From Succinatimonas hippei (GTDB lineage: Bacteria > Pseudomonadota > Gammaproteobacteria > Enterobacterales > Succinivibrionaceae), in the NCBI GenBank assembly GCA_004557545.1, contig SFGV01000030.1, positions 1-22,272 of the forward strand: a stretch of DNA of 22,272 bases, read 5' to 3'. This document shows, one piece after another, positions 16,339-22,272 of the stretch. The translations under genes were made by a program, and so were the position numbers. The notes under the pieces were generated by a model. That model searched no databases. It saw only the letters and a program-made list of their open reading frames with translations, and was not told where the DNA came from. Numbering within the stretch: position 1 is the stretch's first letter; every line of letters starts with the position of its first letter.

Positions 16339-16351
16339 AAGGATGCTGTGT

Positions 16352-16816
16352 ATGGCCGCCAAAGAAAAAAAGACTGGATCGGATCTCGAATCCATGGGAC
16401 CGCTGGCTATTGCCGGTGTAAAGCCTTATGAGCCAAAGCCGGGTGAGGAATACATGAATGAAGCGCAGAAGGAGCACTTCAGAAAGATCCTTACCGCCTG
16501 GCGCGATCAGCTCCGCGCGGAAGTGGATCGCACGGTGGGTCACATGAAGAATGAGGCCGCCAACTTTCCCGATCCGCTCGATCGCGCGTCTCAGGAAGAG
16601 GAGTTCGCCCTTGAGCTGCGTACCCGTGACCGCGAGCGCAAGCTTATCAAGAAGATCGAGAAAACCCTCGCCAAGATCGACAAGGACGAATTCGGTTATT
16701 GCGAGCAGTGCGGTGAGGAGATCGGGATTAAACGTCTTGAGGCCCGTCCTACCGCGGATCTCTGCGTAGACTGCAAGGCTCTGGCCGAGATCAAGGAAAA
16801 ACAGCTTGAGGGCTGA
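16352..16816 (+). CDS. dksA: RNA polymerase-binding transcription factor DksA
   Basis: DksA enters the RNA polymerase secondary channel and acts with ppGpp to repress rRNA and activate amino-acid genes. The 154-residue protein is close to E. coli DksA (151) all along its length. The coiled-coil tip carries the essential acidic pair as D74-PL-D77-RA, matching E. coli D71/D74/A76. The zinc finger is C117-x2-C120-x17-C138-x2-C141. I chose ATG 16352 (MAAKEKK) because AAGGA lies eight bases before it. The upstream ATG 16343 overlaps that site and would add only MLC. The gene has a good upstream promoter, a structured leader and its own terminator just before gluQ. Confidence 0.98.
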   Translation: MAAKEKKTGSDLESMGPLAIAGVKPYEPKPGEEYMNEAQKEHFRKILTAWRDQLRAEVDRTVGHMKNEAANFPDPLDRASQEEEFALELRTRDRERKLIKKIEKTLAKIDKDEFGYCEQCGEEIGIKRLEARPTADLCVDCKALAEIKEKQLEG

Positions 16817-16837
16817 TTTTACTTAAGATCCTTTAAT

Positions 16838-16861
16838 GCCCGCGCGTACGCGCGGGCTTTT
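16838..16861 (+). terminator. Intrinsic terminator between dksA and gluQ
   Basis: A perfect 20-bp palindrome, GCCCGCGCGTACGCGCGGGC (16838-16857), is followed by TTTTC. It stands six bases from the gluQ ATG. An attenuating terminator at the same place is known between dksA and gluQ-rs of Shigella flexneri, so partial readthrough is a likely way to set gluQ expression. Confidence 0.85.
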
Positions 16862-16867
16862 CAATTC

Positions 16868-17740
16868 ATGTACACCACCCGTTTTGCTCCTACCCCAAGC
16901 GGTCCACTGCACTTTGGATCTTTAGTGACCCTTTTGGGAGCGTGGCTTCGGGCCAGATCTCAGGGCGGCAGGATCCTGCTCAGGATTGAAGATCTCGACA
17001 CCCCGCGCTGTCCTCCCGGGATGACCAAAAGAGTGCTCTCTGATCTTAAGACTCTCGCCTTTGATTTTGACGGTCCCACCTTATTTCAAAGCGCAAGAAT
17101 TGAATTTTATGAGTCTGAGATACAAAGACTTATTAAAACTGGATTTGCCTTCGCGTGCACCTGCACCAGAGAGAGCTTAAAGCACACCCCCTGCAGATGC
17201 TTTGAGCGCCATAAGGCGCCTGCTGACGGCAGCGTGTTCTCAATCAGGTTTAAGGCAAAGGACCCCATAAGCGGGATCTTTGATGACGGGCTTTTAGGGC
17301 CTGTAAATACCCTTGACCGCTATGACTTTATTACGCTCAAACGCTCTGACGGGATAATCTCCTACAACCTTGCCTGTGTCGCTGACGATCTTGAAACAGG
17401 CGTTACTGAGGTTGTAAGAGGACAGGATCTCATAAACGTGACCCCAAGGCAGATCGCGCTCTCCAGGGCTCTGGGCTCTGGGGGCTTTTCCTACCTGCAT
17501 CTGCCGCTTGCCATGCGCGACAGGGATCTCAAGCTCTCAAAGCAGAACCATGCCCGGGCTATAACCGGGATCATGGCACCTGGGACGGCGCTTGCTCTCG
17601 CGCTCTCTTTTCTGGGACAGGAGTGCTCCTGGATAACCTCAGGTATGACCTGTCAGGAGATCCTGAGCCGCTCCATAGATGTCTTTGATCTCTCAAGGGT
17701 GCCGAAGAACAGCGCTCCCGCCCCCGCTGGGACATTCTGA
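16868..17740 (+). CDS. gluQ: Glutamyl-queuosine tRNA(Asp) synthetase GluQ
   Basis: GluQ activates glutamate and attaches it to the queuosine base at the wobble position of tRNA(Asp). It is a paralogue of the catalytic half of glutamyl-tRNA synthetase without the anticodon domain, which fits the 290 residues. Class I motifs are RFAPTPSGPLHFGS (HIGH equivalent HFGS, 15-18), LRIEDLD near 38-44 and KLSKQN (KMSKS equivalent, about 218-223). The Cys-rich segment with CTC and CRC near 96-113 is the family's zinc site. The terminal tail RVPKNSAPAPAGTF resembles the E. coli end. No ribosome site is visible before ATG 16868, because the dksA terminator occupies that space; this suggests weak translation or coupling. 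It is followed by the pcnB promoter. Confidence 0.96.
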   Translation: MYTTRFAPTPSGPLHFGSLVTLLGAWLRARSQGGRILLRIEDLDTPRCPPGMTKRVLSDLKTLAFDFDGPTLFQSARIEFYESEIQRLIKTGFAFACTCTRESLKHTPCRCFERHKAPADGSVFSIRFKAKDPISGIFDDGLLGPVNTLDRYDFITLKRSDGIISYNLACVADDLETGVTEVVRGQDLINVTPRQIALSRALGSGGFSYLHLPLAMRDRDLKLSKQNHARAITGIMAPGTALALALSFLGQECSWITSGMTCQEILSRSIDVFDLSRVPKNSAPAPAGTF

Positions 17741-17828
17741 AGCCTGACAAAATCGCTTCAATGACGAGCGGATCCCTTTGACACGCCGTTTACGGACAGC
17801 GCCCTTAACCTGGTCGCCATCTCCCGTG

Positions 17829-17837
17829 TGGTATAAT
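17829..17837 (+). promoter_or_regulatory. Extended -10 promoter of pcnB
   Basis: TGGTATAAT is a perfect extended -10 (TGn plus TATAAT) about 90 bases before the proposed pcnB start. The -35 region at the expected distance (CCTGGT) is poor, as is usual for extended -10 promoters. An upstream TTGACA at 17778 is too far away to be its partner. Transcription would begin near 17844. Confidence 0.65.
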
Positions 17838-17916
17838 GTCATCGATTTTTTTAGCGCACACCGCCTTATATTCAGCTGTCCTTATGACATTTCCAAGAAA
17901 GTGGCGGAATACTTAG

Positions 17917-17932
17917 TGAGGCAAGCAAAATT
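17917..17932 (+). promoter_or_regulatory. Ribosome site and ATT start of pcnB
   Basis: TGAGG (17917-17921) stands eight bases before ATT at 17930. The frame is closed by TGA at 17885, and between that stop and GTG 18071 there is no ATG, GTG or TTG in frame. The start must be non-canonical if the conserved N-terminal residues coded before 18071 are translated. Confidence 0.7.
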
Positions 17933-19423
17933 ACCCTAAACGTCGCGGATCTTGAGAAGATCCTCAAAAAAAACAAGGCTGAGGTCGACAAGAAGGGATC
18001 AAGCCGTCTGGTTCTCGGGCGTAAAGATCACAATATAACCCGCAAGGATATCCCGCCTCAGGCTATAAGCGTGCTTGAAGGACTGCGCCGCGCCGGCTAT
18101 CAGGCATATCTGGTCGGTGGCTGCATACGCGATCTTTTAAGCGGCAAGAAACCCAAGGACTTTGACGTATCAACCAACGCTACTCCCGAGCAGGTACGCA
18201 GGGTTTTCTCCAACTCGCGCATCATCGGCAGACGCTTTAAGATCTGCCATGTGGTGTTCGGCCGCGAGATCATTGAGGTCACTACCTTCAGGTCAAATCA
18301 GGAACCCAAGCACGACTCCTTCAAGCATCAGACCTCGGGTACCGGCATGCTGGTGCGTGACAATATCTACGGCAAGAACGCCGAGGAAGACGCGGCGCGC
18401 CGCGATTTCACCATCAACGCCATCTATTACGATCTCAAAAACTCCGAGCTCATCGATTTCCACGCCGGGATCTATGATTTAAAGCGCAAGGTCATCGACA
18501 TGATAGGCGATCCGCAAAAGCGCTATCTTGAGGATCCGGTGCGCATGATAAGAGCTCTGCGCTTTGCCGCGAAACTTGGCTTTACCATCTCAAAAAGAAC
18601 CGCAGAACCCATAAGGCGCATGGAGCACCTGCTTTTGCAGGTCTCAAACGCCAGAATGTTTGAAGAGGTAAACAAGCTCTTTTTGACCGGACACGGGCTT
18701 GAGAGCTACAGGCTTTTAAGACAGTACGGGATGTTTGAGATCCTCTTTGGCGGGCTTGAGCAGTTTCTGGATAACCCGGCGTTCAACTCATTTGTTGAAT
18801 ACGCGCTGCAAAGCTCGGATGAGCGCTATCGCGATCAGAAGCGCAACATGCCGCATTTCCTTTACGCCGTGATCCTCTGGCCCAAGTTCCAGAGCGCGGT
18901 ATCAAGGCTTATGGCGCTCAACGATACCAAGGCAGATCGGGTTTCCATGCGCGAGATAGCGGATCTCGCCTGCCCCGCCGTACTGAAAGAGCAAAACCAC
19001 ATCACCGCCATCCCCATGGGCATTGCCGAGAGCATCCGCTCGATGTGGTCGCTCCAGCTGCAGTTTCTTGATATAGATGATCCTGACGAGGTCGCCTCGA
19101 TCGCCTCAAAGCAGCTCTTCCGCGGCGGATTTGATATCTTCAGGATCAGGGCCCGCTTTGAGCCCTACCTCAAGCGCTATGTCGATTTCTGGCAGCCCTA
19201 TTACGATCAGAGCGCCCAGAACGCCAGCAGACGCCGTGAGGCTATGGAAAAAGAAGACGAGCGCAGAAACGAGCGCGTCTCGAAAGCAGAGTTCTCAAAG
19301 CGCCCGCAGATCCCGGATATATCAGGCTCAAACGAGGTATTCAGCGATGATACCGACGCTGAACGTCAGGATCGTCTCGCCCGCGCCCGCGCGTGGCGCG
19401 CCTCGATGCATCTGGATCCCTGA
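17930..19423 (+). CDS. pcnB: Poly(A) polymerase I, start at ATT
   Basis: PcnB adds poly(A) tails to RNA 3' ends, which speeds decay and controls plasmid antisense RNAs. With the ATT start it has 497 residues. The nucleotidyltransferase core has LVGGCIRDLL near residues 61-70, KKPKDFDVSTNATPE near 73-87 with catalytic Asp pair D77/D79, and EEDAARRDFTIN near 133-145. The RNA-binding region follows (EDPVRMIRALRFAAKLG). It ends with a charged Arg/Lys/Asp-rich tail as in E. coli. The first ordinary start, GTG 18071, would drop 47 residues including a segment (DHNITRKDIPPQAIS) that aligns with E. coli PcnB (QHAISRKDISENALK). E. coli pcnB is known to start with AUU, which limits its expression; this gene appears to keep that device. 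An extended -10 promoter is upstream, and folK begins two bases after the stop. Confidence 0.93.
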   Translation: MTLNVADLEKILKKNKAEVDKKGSSRLVLGRKDHNITRKDIPPQAISVLEGLRRAGYQAYLVGGCIRDLLSGKKPKDFDVSTNATPEQVRRVFSNSRIIGRRFKICHVVFGREIIEVTTFRSNQEPKHDSFKHQTSGTGMLVRDNIYGKNAEEDAARRDFTINAIYYDLKNSELIDFHAGIYDLKRKVIDMIGDPQKRYLEDPVRMIRALRFAAKLGFTISKRTAEPIRRMEHLLLQVSNARMFEEVNKLFLTGHGLESYRLLRQYGMFEILFGGLEQFLDNPAFNSFVEYALQSSDERYRDQKRNMPHFLYAVILWPKFQSAVSRLMALNDTKADRVSMREIADLACPAVLKEQNHITAIPMGIAESIRSMWSLQLQFLDIDDPDEVASIASKQLFRGGFDIFRIRARFEPYLKRYVDFWQPYYDQSAQNASRRREAMEKEDERRNERVSKAEFSKRPQIPDISGSNEVFSDDTDAERQDRLARARAWRASMHLDP

Positions 19424-19425
19424 TC

Positions 19426-19926
19426 ATGTCAAGAGTGCTTCTGTCACTGGGGGCGAACCTTGACGATAAGGCTTCTAATGTAAAAAAAGCCATGGAGATC
19501 ATCTCCGGGTGGGATGACGTCAGTTCCTGCAGAACCTCCGGTCTTTATATCACCAAGCCCTGGGGTTATACGGATCAGGATGATTTCGTAAACAGCGCGA
19601 TGTCATTTGAAAGCGGAATTGCCCCGGCGGCGCTGCTGTCGCGTATCCACGCTCTTGAGGCGGACTTCAAGCGCCGCCGTGTAATAAGATACGGACCGCG
19701 TACCCTTGATATAGACATCATATGCGTAGGCTCGCTTCAAATGAACGACGCTGCCCTGACAATCCCCCACCCCAGGATGGCGCAGCGGGCCTTTGTGTTA
19801 GTCCCGCTTGAAAGCATTGAGCCTGACTTCATAGTGCCGGGCTTTGACAAGAGCGTGCGCGAGCTTTGCTCCGCCCTGCCTGAGGATGAACTTTCAGGCG
19901 TAAGGATCATGACTTATGAAAAATGA
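19426..19926 (+). CDS. folK: 2-amino-4-hydroxy-6-hydroxymethyldihydropteridine pyrophosphokinase FolK
   Basis: FolK transfers pyrophosphate from ATP to 6-hydroxymethyl-dihydropterin, just before dihydropteroate synthase in folate synthesis. The 166 residues carry LLSLGANLDD at the start, KPWGYTDQDDFVNSA near 44-58 and the family signature RYGPRTLDIDII (88-99). Its D95 and D97 correspond to the magnesium-binding Asp pair of the E. coli enzyme. IPHPRM follows. ATG 19426 lies two bases after the pcnB stop; a longer frame inside pcnB would add residues with no counterpart. Its ribosome site is weak, so coupling to pcnB translation is likely. The 3' end overlaps pth by 11 bp. Confidence 0.97.
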   Translation: MSRVLLSLGANLDDKASNVKKAMEIISGWDDVSSCRTSGLYITKPWGYTDQDDFVNSAMSFESGIAPAALLSRIHALEADFKRRRVIRYGPRTLDIDIICVGSLQMNDAALTIPHPRMAQRAFVLVPLESIEPDFIVPGFDKSVRELCSALPEDELSGVRIMTYEK

Positions 19927-20521
19927 TCAAATCCCTTTGCCAAGACTTATCGTTGGACTTGGAAACCCAGGATCTGAGTATGAGCATACCCGGCATAACA
20001 CCGGAGTAGATTTTTTAATGCTGCTCTCCGATGAGTGGAAGATCCCCATGCGCTCTGAAAGCCGGTTTTTCGGGATGTGCGGCAAGGGGAGCATCAGAGA
20101 TCATGAGGTAAGACTGCTCTTTCCAGAGACCTTTATGAACGAAAGCGGCAAATCCGTGGGCGCCGTCTGCTCCTTTTACAAGATCCGTCCTGAGGAAGTG
20201 CTCGTGGTGCATGACGATCTCGATCTTAAACCCGGGCAGATGAAGTTGCGCTTCGGCGGTGGCTTTGCCGGTCACAACGGACTTAAGAGCATAGGTCAGT
20301 ACTTTGGCAACTCACAAAACTTTTTAAGACTGCGTATAGGTATCGGCATGCCTCCATCGCGCGATGTTATAAGCTGGGTTTTAGGCCGTCCTTTCGGAGC
20401 CGACAAGGACGCCACCTCTGCAGCGTTTAAATGCGCTCTGGGCGCGATGGATGTTCTCTACTCAAAAGGGCTTGACCGCGCTACCATGGCCGTCAATGGT
20501 TTTAAATATCAGGCAGAATGA
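19916..20521 (+). CDS. pth: Peptidyl-tRNA hydrolase
   Basis: Pth frees tRNA from peptidyl-tRNAs that drop off ribosomes; it is essential in most bacteria. The 201 residues contain LIVGLGNPGSEYEHTRHNTG (catalytic His 27, equivalent to E. coli His 20), TFMNESG, VVHDDLDL with the conserved Asp, the GGGFAGHNGLKSI loop and the NFLRLRIGIGMP segment. The ATG at 19916 has an AAGGA site nine bases away inside folK, and the ATG overlaps the folK end. ychF follows 24 bases after the stop, the same neighbour as in E. coli. In E. coli folK and pth are in different places, so the folK-pth junction is a local arrangement. Confidence 0.97.
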   Translation: MKNDQIPLPRLIVGLGNPGSEYEHTRHNTGVDFLMLLSDEWKIPMRSESRFFGMCGKGSIRDHEVRLLFPETFMNESGKSVGAVCSFYKIRPEEVLVVHDDLDLKPGQMKLRFGGGFAGHNGLKSIGQYFGNSQNFLRLRIGIGMPPSRDVISWVLGRPFGADKDATSAAFKCALGAMDVLYSKGLDRATMAVNGFKYQAE

Positions 20522-20545
20522 TCTGCCTTATCTTTGAGGTTACAA

Positions 20546-21640
20546 ATGGGTTTTAATTGCGGAATTGTCGGACTGCCTAACGTGGGCAAGTCCACTCTTT
20601 TCAACGCGCTTACCAAGGCCGGCATCGCCGCCGAGAACTTTCCTTTCTGCACCATCGATCCTAATACCGGCATAGTGCCGGTACCGGATCCGCGCCTTGA
20701 CAAGATCGCCTCGATAGTCCACCCCGCCAAGATTGTTCCCGCGTCCATGGAATTTGTGGATATTGCGGGTCTGGTCAAGGGCGCGTCAAAGGGCGAGGGG
20801 CTTGGCAACCAGTTTTTAATGAATATTCGTGAAACCGACGCCATCGCTCACGTCGTTCGCTGCTTTGATGATGACAATGTCATCCACGTAAACGGCAAGG
20901 TCAACCCCGCCGATGACATTGAGACCATTAACACCGAGCTCGCGCTCTCAGATCTTGAGATCTGTGAGAAGGCGCTCTCAAGGCTTGAGAAACGCGCCAA
21001 GGCCGGCGGTGACAAGGAAGCAGCGGCTCAAGTGGCGGCGCTTAAAAAATGCAAGCCCGCGCTTGAGGAAGGAAAGGCGCTGCGTCAGGTAGCGCTTACC
21101 GACGCTGACAAAGAGGCTATCAGAACCTTCAACTTCCTGACCTTAAAGCCTGTAATGTACATCGCCAATGTCTCGGAGAATGGCTTTGAGAACAACCCTT
21201 ATCTTGATGAGGTAAGGGAGCTTGCAAAGCAGGATGGCTCAGCGGTAGTTCCTGTATCGGCCGCAGTTGAGAGTGATCTCGCAACCATGGATGAGGAAGA
21301 CCGCAAGGAATTCATGGAGAGCATGGGACTTAAAGAGCCCGGCTTAAACCGCGTGATCAGGGCTGGCTACAAGCTTTTGGGGCTTCAGACCTTCTTTACG
21401 GCAGGACCCAAGGAGGTACGCGCCTGGACTGTGAAGGTAGGAGCGACCGCCCCTCAGGCCGCCGGCAAGATCCACTCTGATTTTGAAAAAGGCTTCATCC
21501 GCGCCCAGACCATCTCCTATGATGACTTTATCAAGTACAACGGTGAGCAGGGGGCCAAGGAAGCGGGCAAGCTGCGCTCAGAGGGTAAGGATTACATCGT
21601 GCAGGACGGAGATCTGTTCGAGTTCCTGTTTAATGTCTGA
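20546..21640 (+). CDS. ychF: Redox-regulated ATPase YchF (OBG-type)
   Basis: YchF is an Obg-related P-loop protein that prefers ATP over GTP, binds ribosomes and is involved in stress responses. Its 364 residues are nearly collinear with E. coli YchF (363). It has GLPNVGKS (9-16), the switch II region DIAGLVKGASKGEGLGNQFL near 69-88, an internal coiled-coil insertion (about 130-200) and a C-terminal TGS domain from about 280, with KEVRAWTVKVGATAPQAAGK and the terminal EFLFNV. I chose ATG 20546 because GAGGT lies six bases before it and it gives the family MGF start. An in-frame start four codons earlier is less likely. It is cotranscribed with pth and followed by a hairpin. Confidence 0.97.
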   Translation: MGFNCGIVGLPNVGKSTLFNALTKAGIAAENFPFCTIDPNTGIVPVPDPRLDKIASIVHPAKIVPASMEFVDIAGLVKGASKGEGLGNQFLMNIRETDAIAHVVRCFDDDNVIHVNGKVNPADDIETINTELALSDLEICEKALSRLEKRAKAGGDKEAAAQVAALKKCKPALEEGKALRQVALTDADKEAIRTFNFLTLKPVMYIANVSENGFENNPYLDEVRELAKQDGSAVVPVSAAVESDLATMDEEDRKEFMESMGLKEPGLNRVIRAGYKLLGLQTFFTAGPKEVRAWTVKVGATAPQAAGKIHSDFEKGFIRAQTISYDDFIKYNGEQGAKEAGKLRSEGKDYIVQDGDLFEFLFNV

Positions 21641-21664
21641 TTGACATCAGTACATCTCATCATT

Positions 21665-21687
21665 CGGGCCGGTAAAACCGGCCCGTT
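21665..21687 (+). terminator. Hairpin after ychF, weak T tract
   Basis: CGGGCCGGT (21665-21673) pairs perfectly with ACCGGCCCG (21677-21685) around AAA. Only TT follows, so the stem is strong but the uridine tract is poor. It is the best candidate for the end of the folK-pth-ychF transcripts and may also serve the convergent gene. Confidence 0.6.
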
Positions 21688-21719
21688 CACGCCTGAGAGC
21701 CGGCACAAGCCCTCATTCT

Positions 21720-22272
21720 TTAATCCTTAATGCCGTACGCGTCTTTCCAGAAACGATCATCTATCCTGATCTTACGGTAATGCTCTGACATAAATTTATA
21801 TCTTGCCATAATGAGCTTTACGGTCTGTCTGTACTCTAAAAACAGTTTTATCCCCTGCCTGGGGTTCCTAACTGCTTTATAGGCGTAGTTATTGTATTTG
21901 CTGTAGTAGAGTATTGCCCTTCTGCAATAGGAAAGGGTATAACTCCATGACTCGCCAATCTCATGGTGAATAACGTGCCGGTGACACAAAAAAGCAGGTA
22001 TCAGAAGTCCGTTAAGCGTCAGATTACTGATCAAATGGCGGATAAAACTTTTCGGCGGAACACCTTTTCTTGAAACATCAGGTCTGAATAGCCCTATATC
22101 AACAAGCTTTTCGCTCCGGTAGTTTTTTTCTATCTCATCGGCAACCTCTCTGACACGTTTGCCGCTGAAATCGCCAAAGAGCAGATCAGGGTTTTCAAAT
22201 ACGTCCTGACAGGCTTTGAGTATGGCTTTGGCCGAGCCATAGTTATACTTATAAAGTTCCCTGAAGAAGAAC
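21720..22272 (-). CDS. Unidentified protein, C-terminal part (5' end outside window)
   Basis: The frame is open without a stop from the window edge at 22272 to TAA at 21720, so at least 183 residues of a larger protein are seen. A TTG at 22034 lies within it but is not a convincing start, because the reading frame continues upstream with similar composition. The visible part begins with FFFRELYKYNYGSAKAILKA, has KGVPPKSFIRHLISNLTLNG in the middle, and ends with an aromatic and basic helical tail (RAILYYSKYNNYAYKAV and RFWKDAYGIKD). It is rich in Tyr, Lys and Arg, with no obvious TM segment. I do not recognise the family. A surface-polysaccharide glycosyltransferase C-terminus is one guess, unsupported by a catalytic motif. 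It is convergent with ychF. Confidence 0.7.
   Translation of the reverse strand, partial: FFFRELYKYNYGSAKAILKACQDVFENPDLLFGDFSGKRVREVADEIEKNYRSEKLVDIGLFRPDVSRKGVPPKSFIRHLISNLTLNGLLIPAFLCHRHVIHHEIGESWSYTLSYCRRAILYYSKYNNYAYKAVRNPRQGIKLFLEYRQTVKLIMARYKFMSEHYRKIRIDDRFWKDAYGIKD

Overview
The window looks like a gammaproteobacterial chromosome, most likely an intestinal or rumen anaerobe of the Succinivibrionaceae (Aeromonadales). Three things point there: the enteric-type housekeeping order dksA-gluQ-pcnB-folK, followed directly by pth-ychF; proteins closely matching E. coli DksA, TyrA, PBP1b, PcnB, Pth and YchF from memory; and an AAA-ATPase/PD-(D/E)XK (DUF1703-type) protein of a kind that proliferates in gut anaerobes. 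The family and genus are inference. There are no rRNA, tRNA, CRISPR or IS features. GATC tetramers are conspicuously frequent.

Layout. 1-1071 (+): the 3' part of a DUF1703 ATPase/nuclease-like gene whose nuclease core looks decayed. 1153-3253 (-): galU, a strong hairpin terminator, then a lone pseudaminate synthase gene (pseI). 3254-3481: a divergent intergenic region with a GGGAATATTCCC palindrome. 3482-4198 (+): an unrecognised two-TM protein whose 3' end overlaps the next, convergent gene by 90 bp. 4109-7529 (-): mlaA, tyrA and a ydgA-like (DUF945) gene in one direction. 7725-8174 (+): a GtrA-family membrane protein.

8273-13285 (+) holds the most unusual locus. It encodes a 1484-residue FliK-like hook-length/secretion-ruler protein with an enormous Ala/Ser/Asp/Glu-rich middle, followed after 9 bp by a FhlB-type protein (an acidic tail plus the soluble FlhB/YscU C-terminal domain). 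No other flagellar or type III secretion gene is in the window. 13332-15980 (-): mrcB (PBP1b) with a TTG start.

15981-16351 is an intergenic region carrying divergent promoters for mrcB and dksA and a dksA leader with three hairpins. 16352-21640 (+) is the conserved block dksA, terminator, gluQ, pcnB, folK, pth, ychF. pcnB has no ATG/GTG/TTG that would give a complete N-terminus. The only well-placed start is an ATT behind a GTGAGG ribosome site, the same rare AUU initiation known for E. coli pcnB. 21720-22272 (-) is the 3' part of an unidentified gene.

Functional themes are the cell envelope (PBP1b, MlaA, GtrA, GalU, YdgA-like), polar-flagellum-type functions (FliK/FhlB, pseudaminate synthase), and stringent response, RNA and translation housekeeping (DksA, GluQ, PcnB, Pth, YchF), plus tyrosine and folate biosynthesis.
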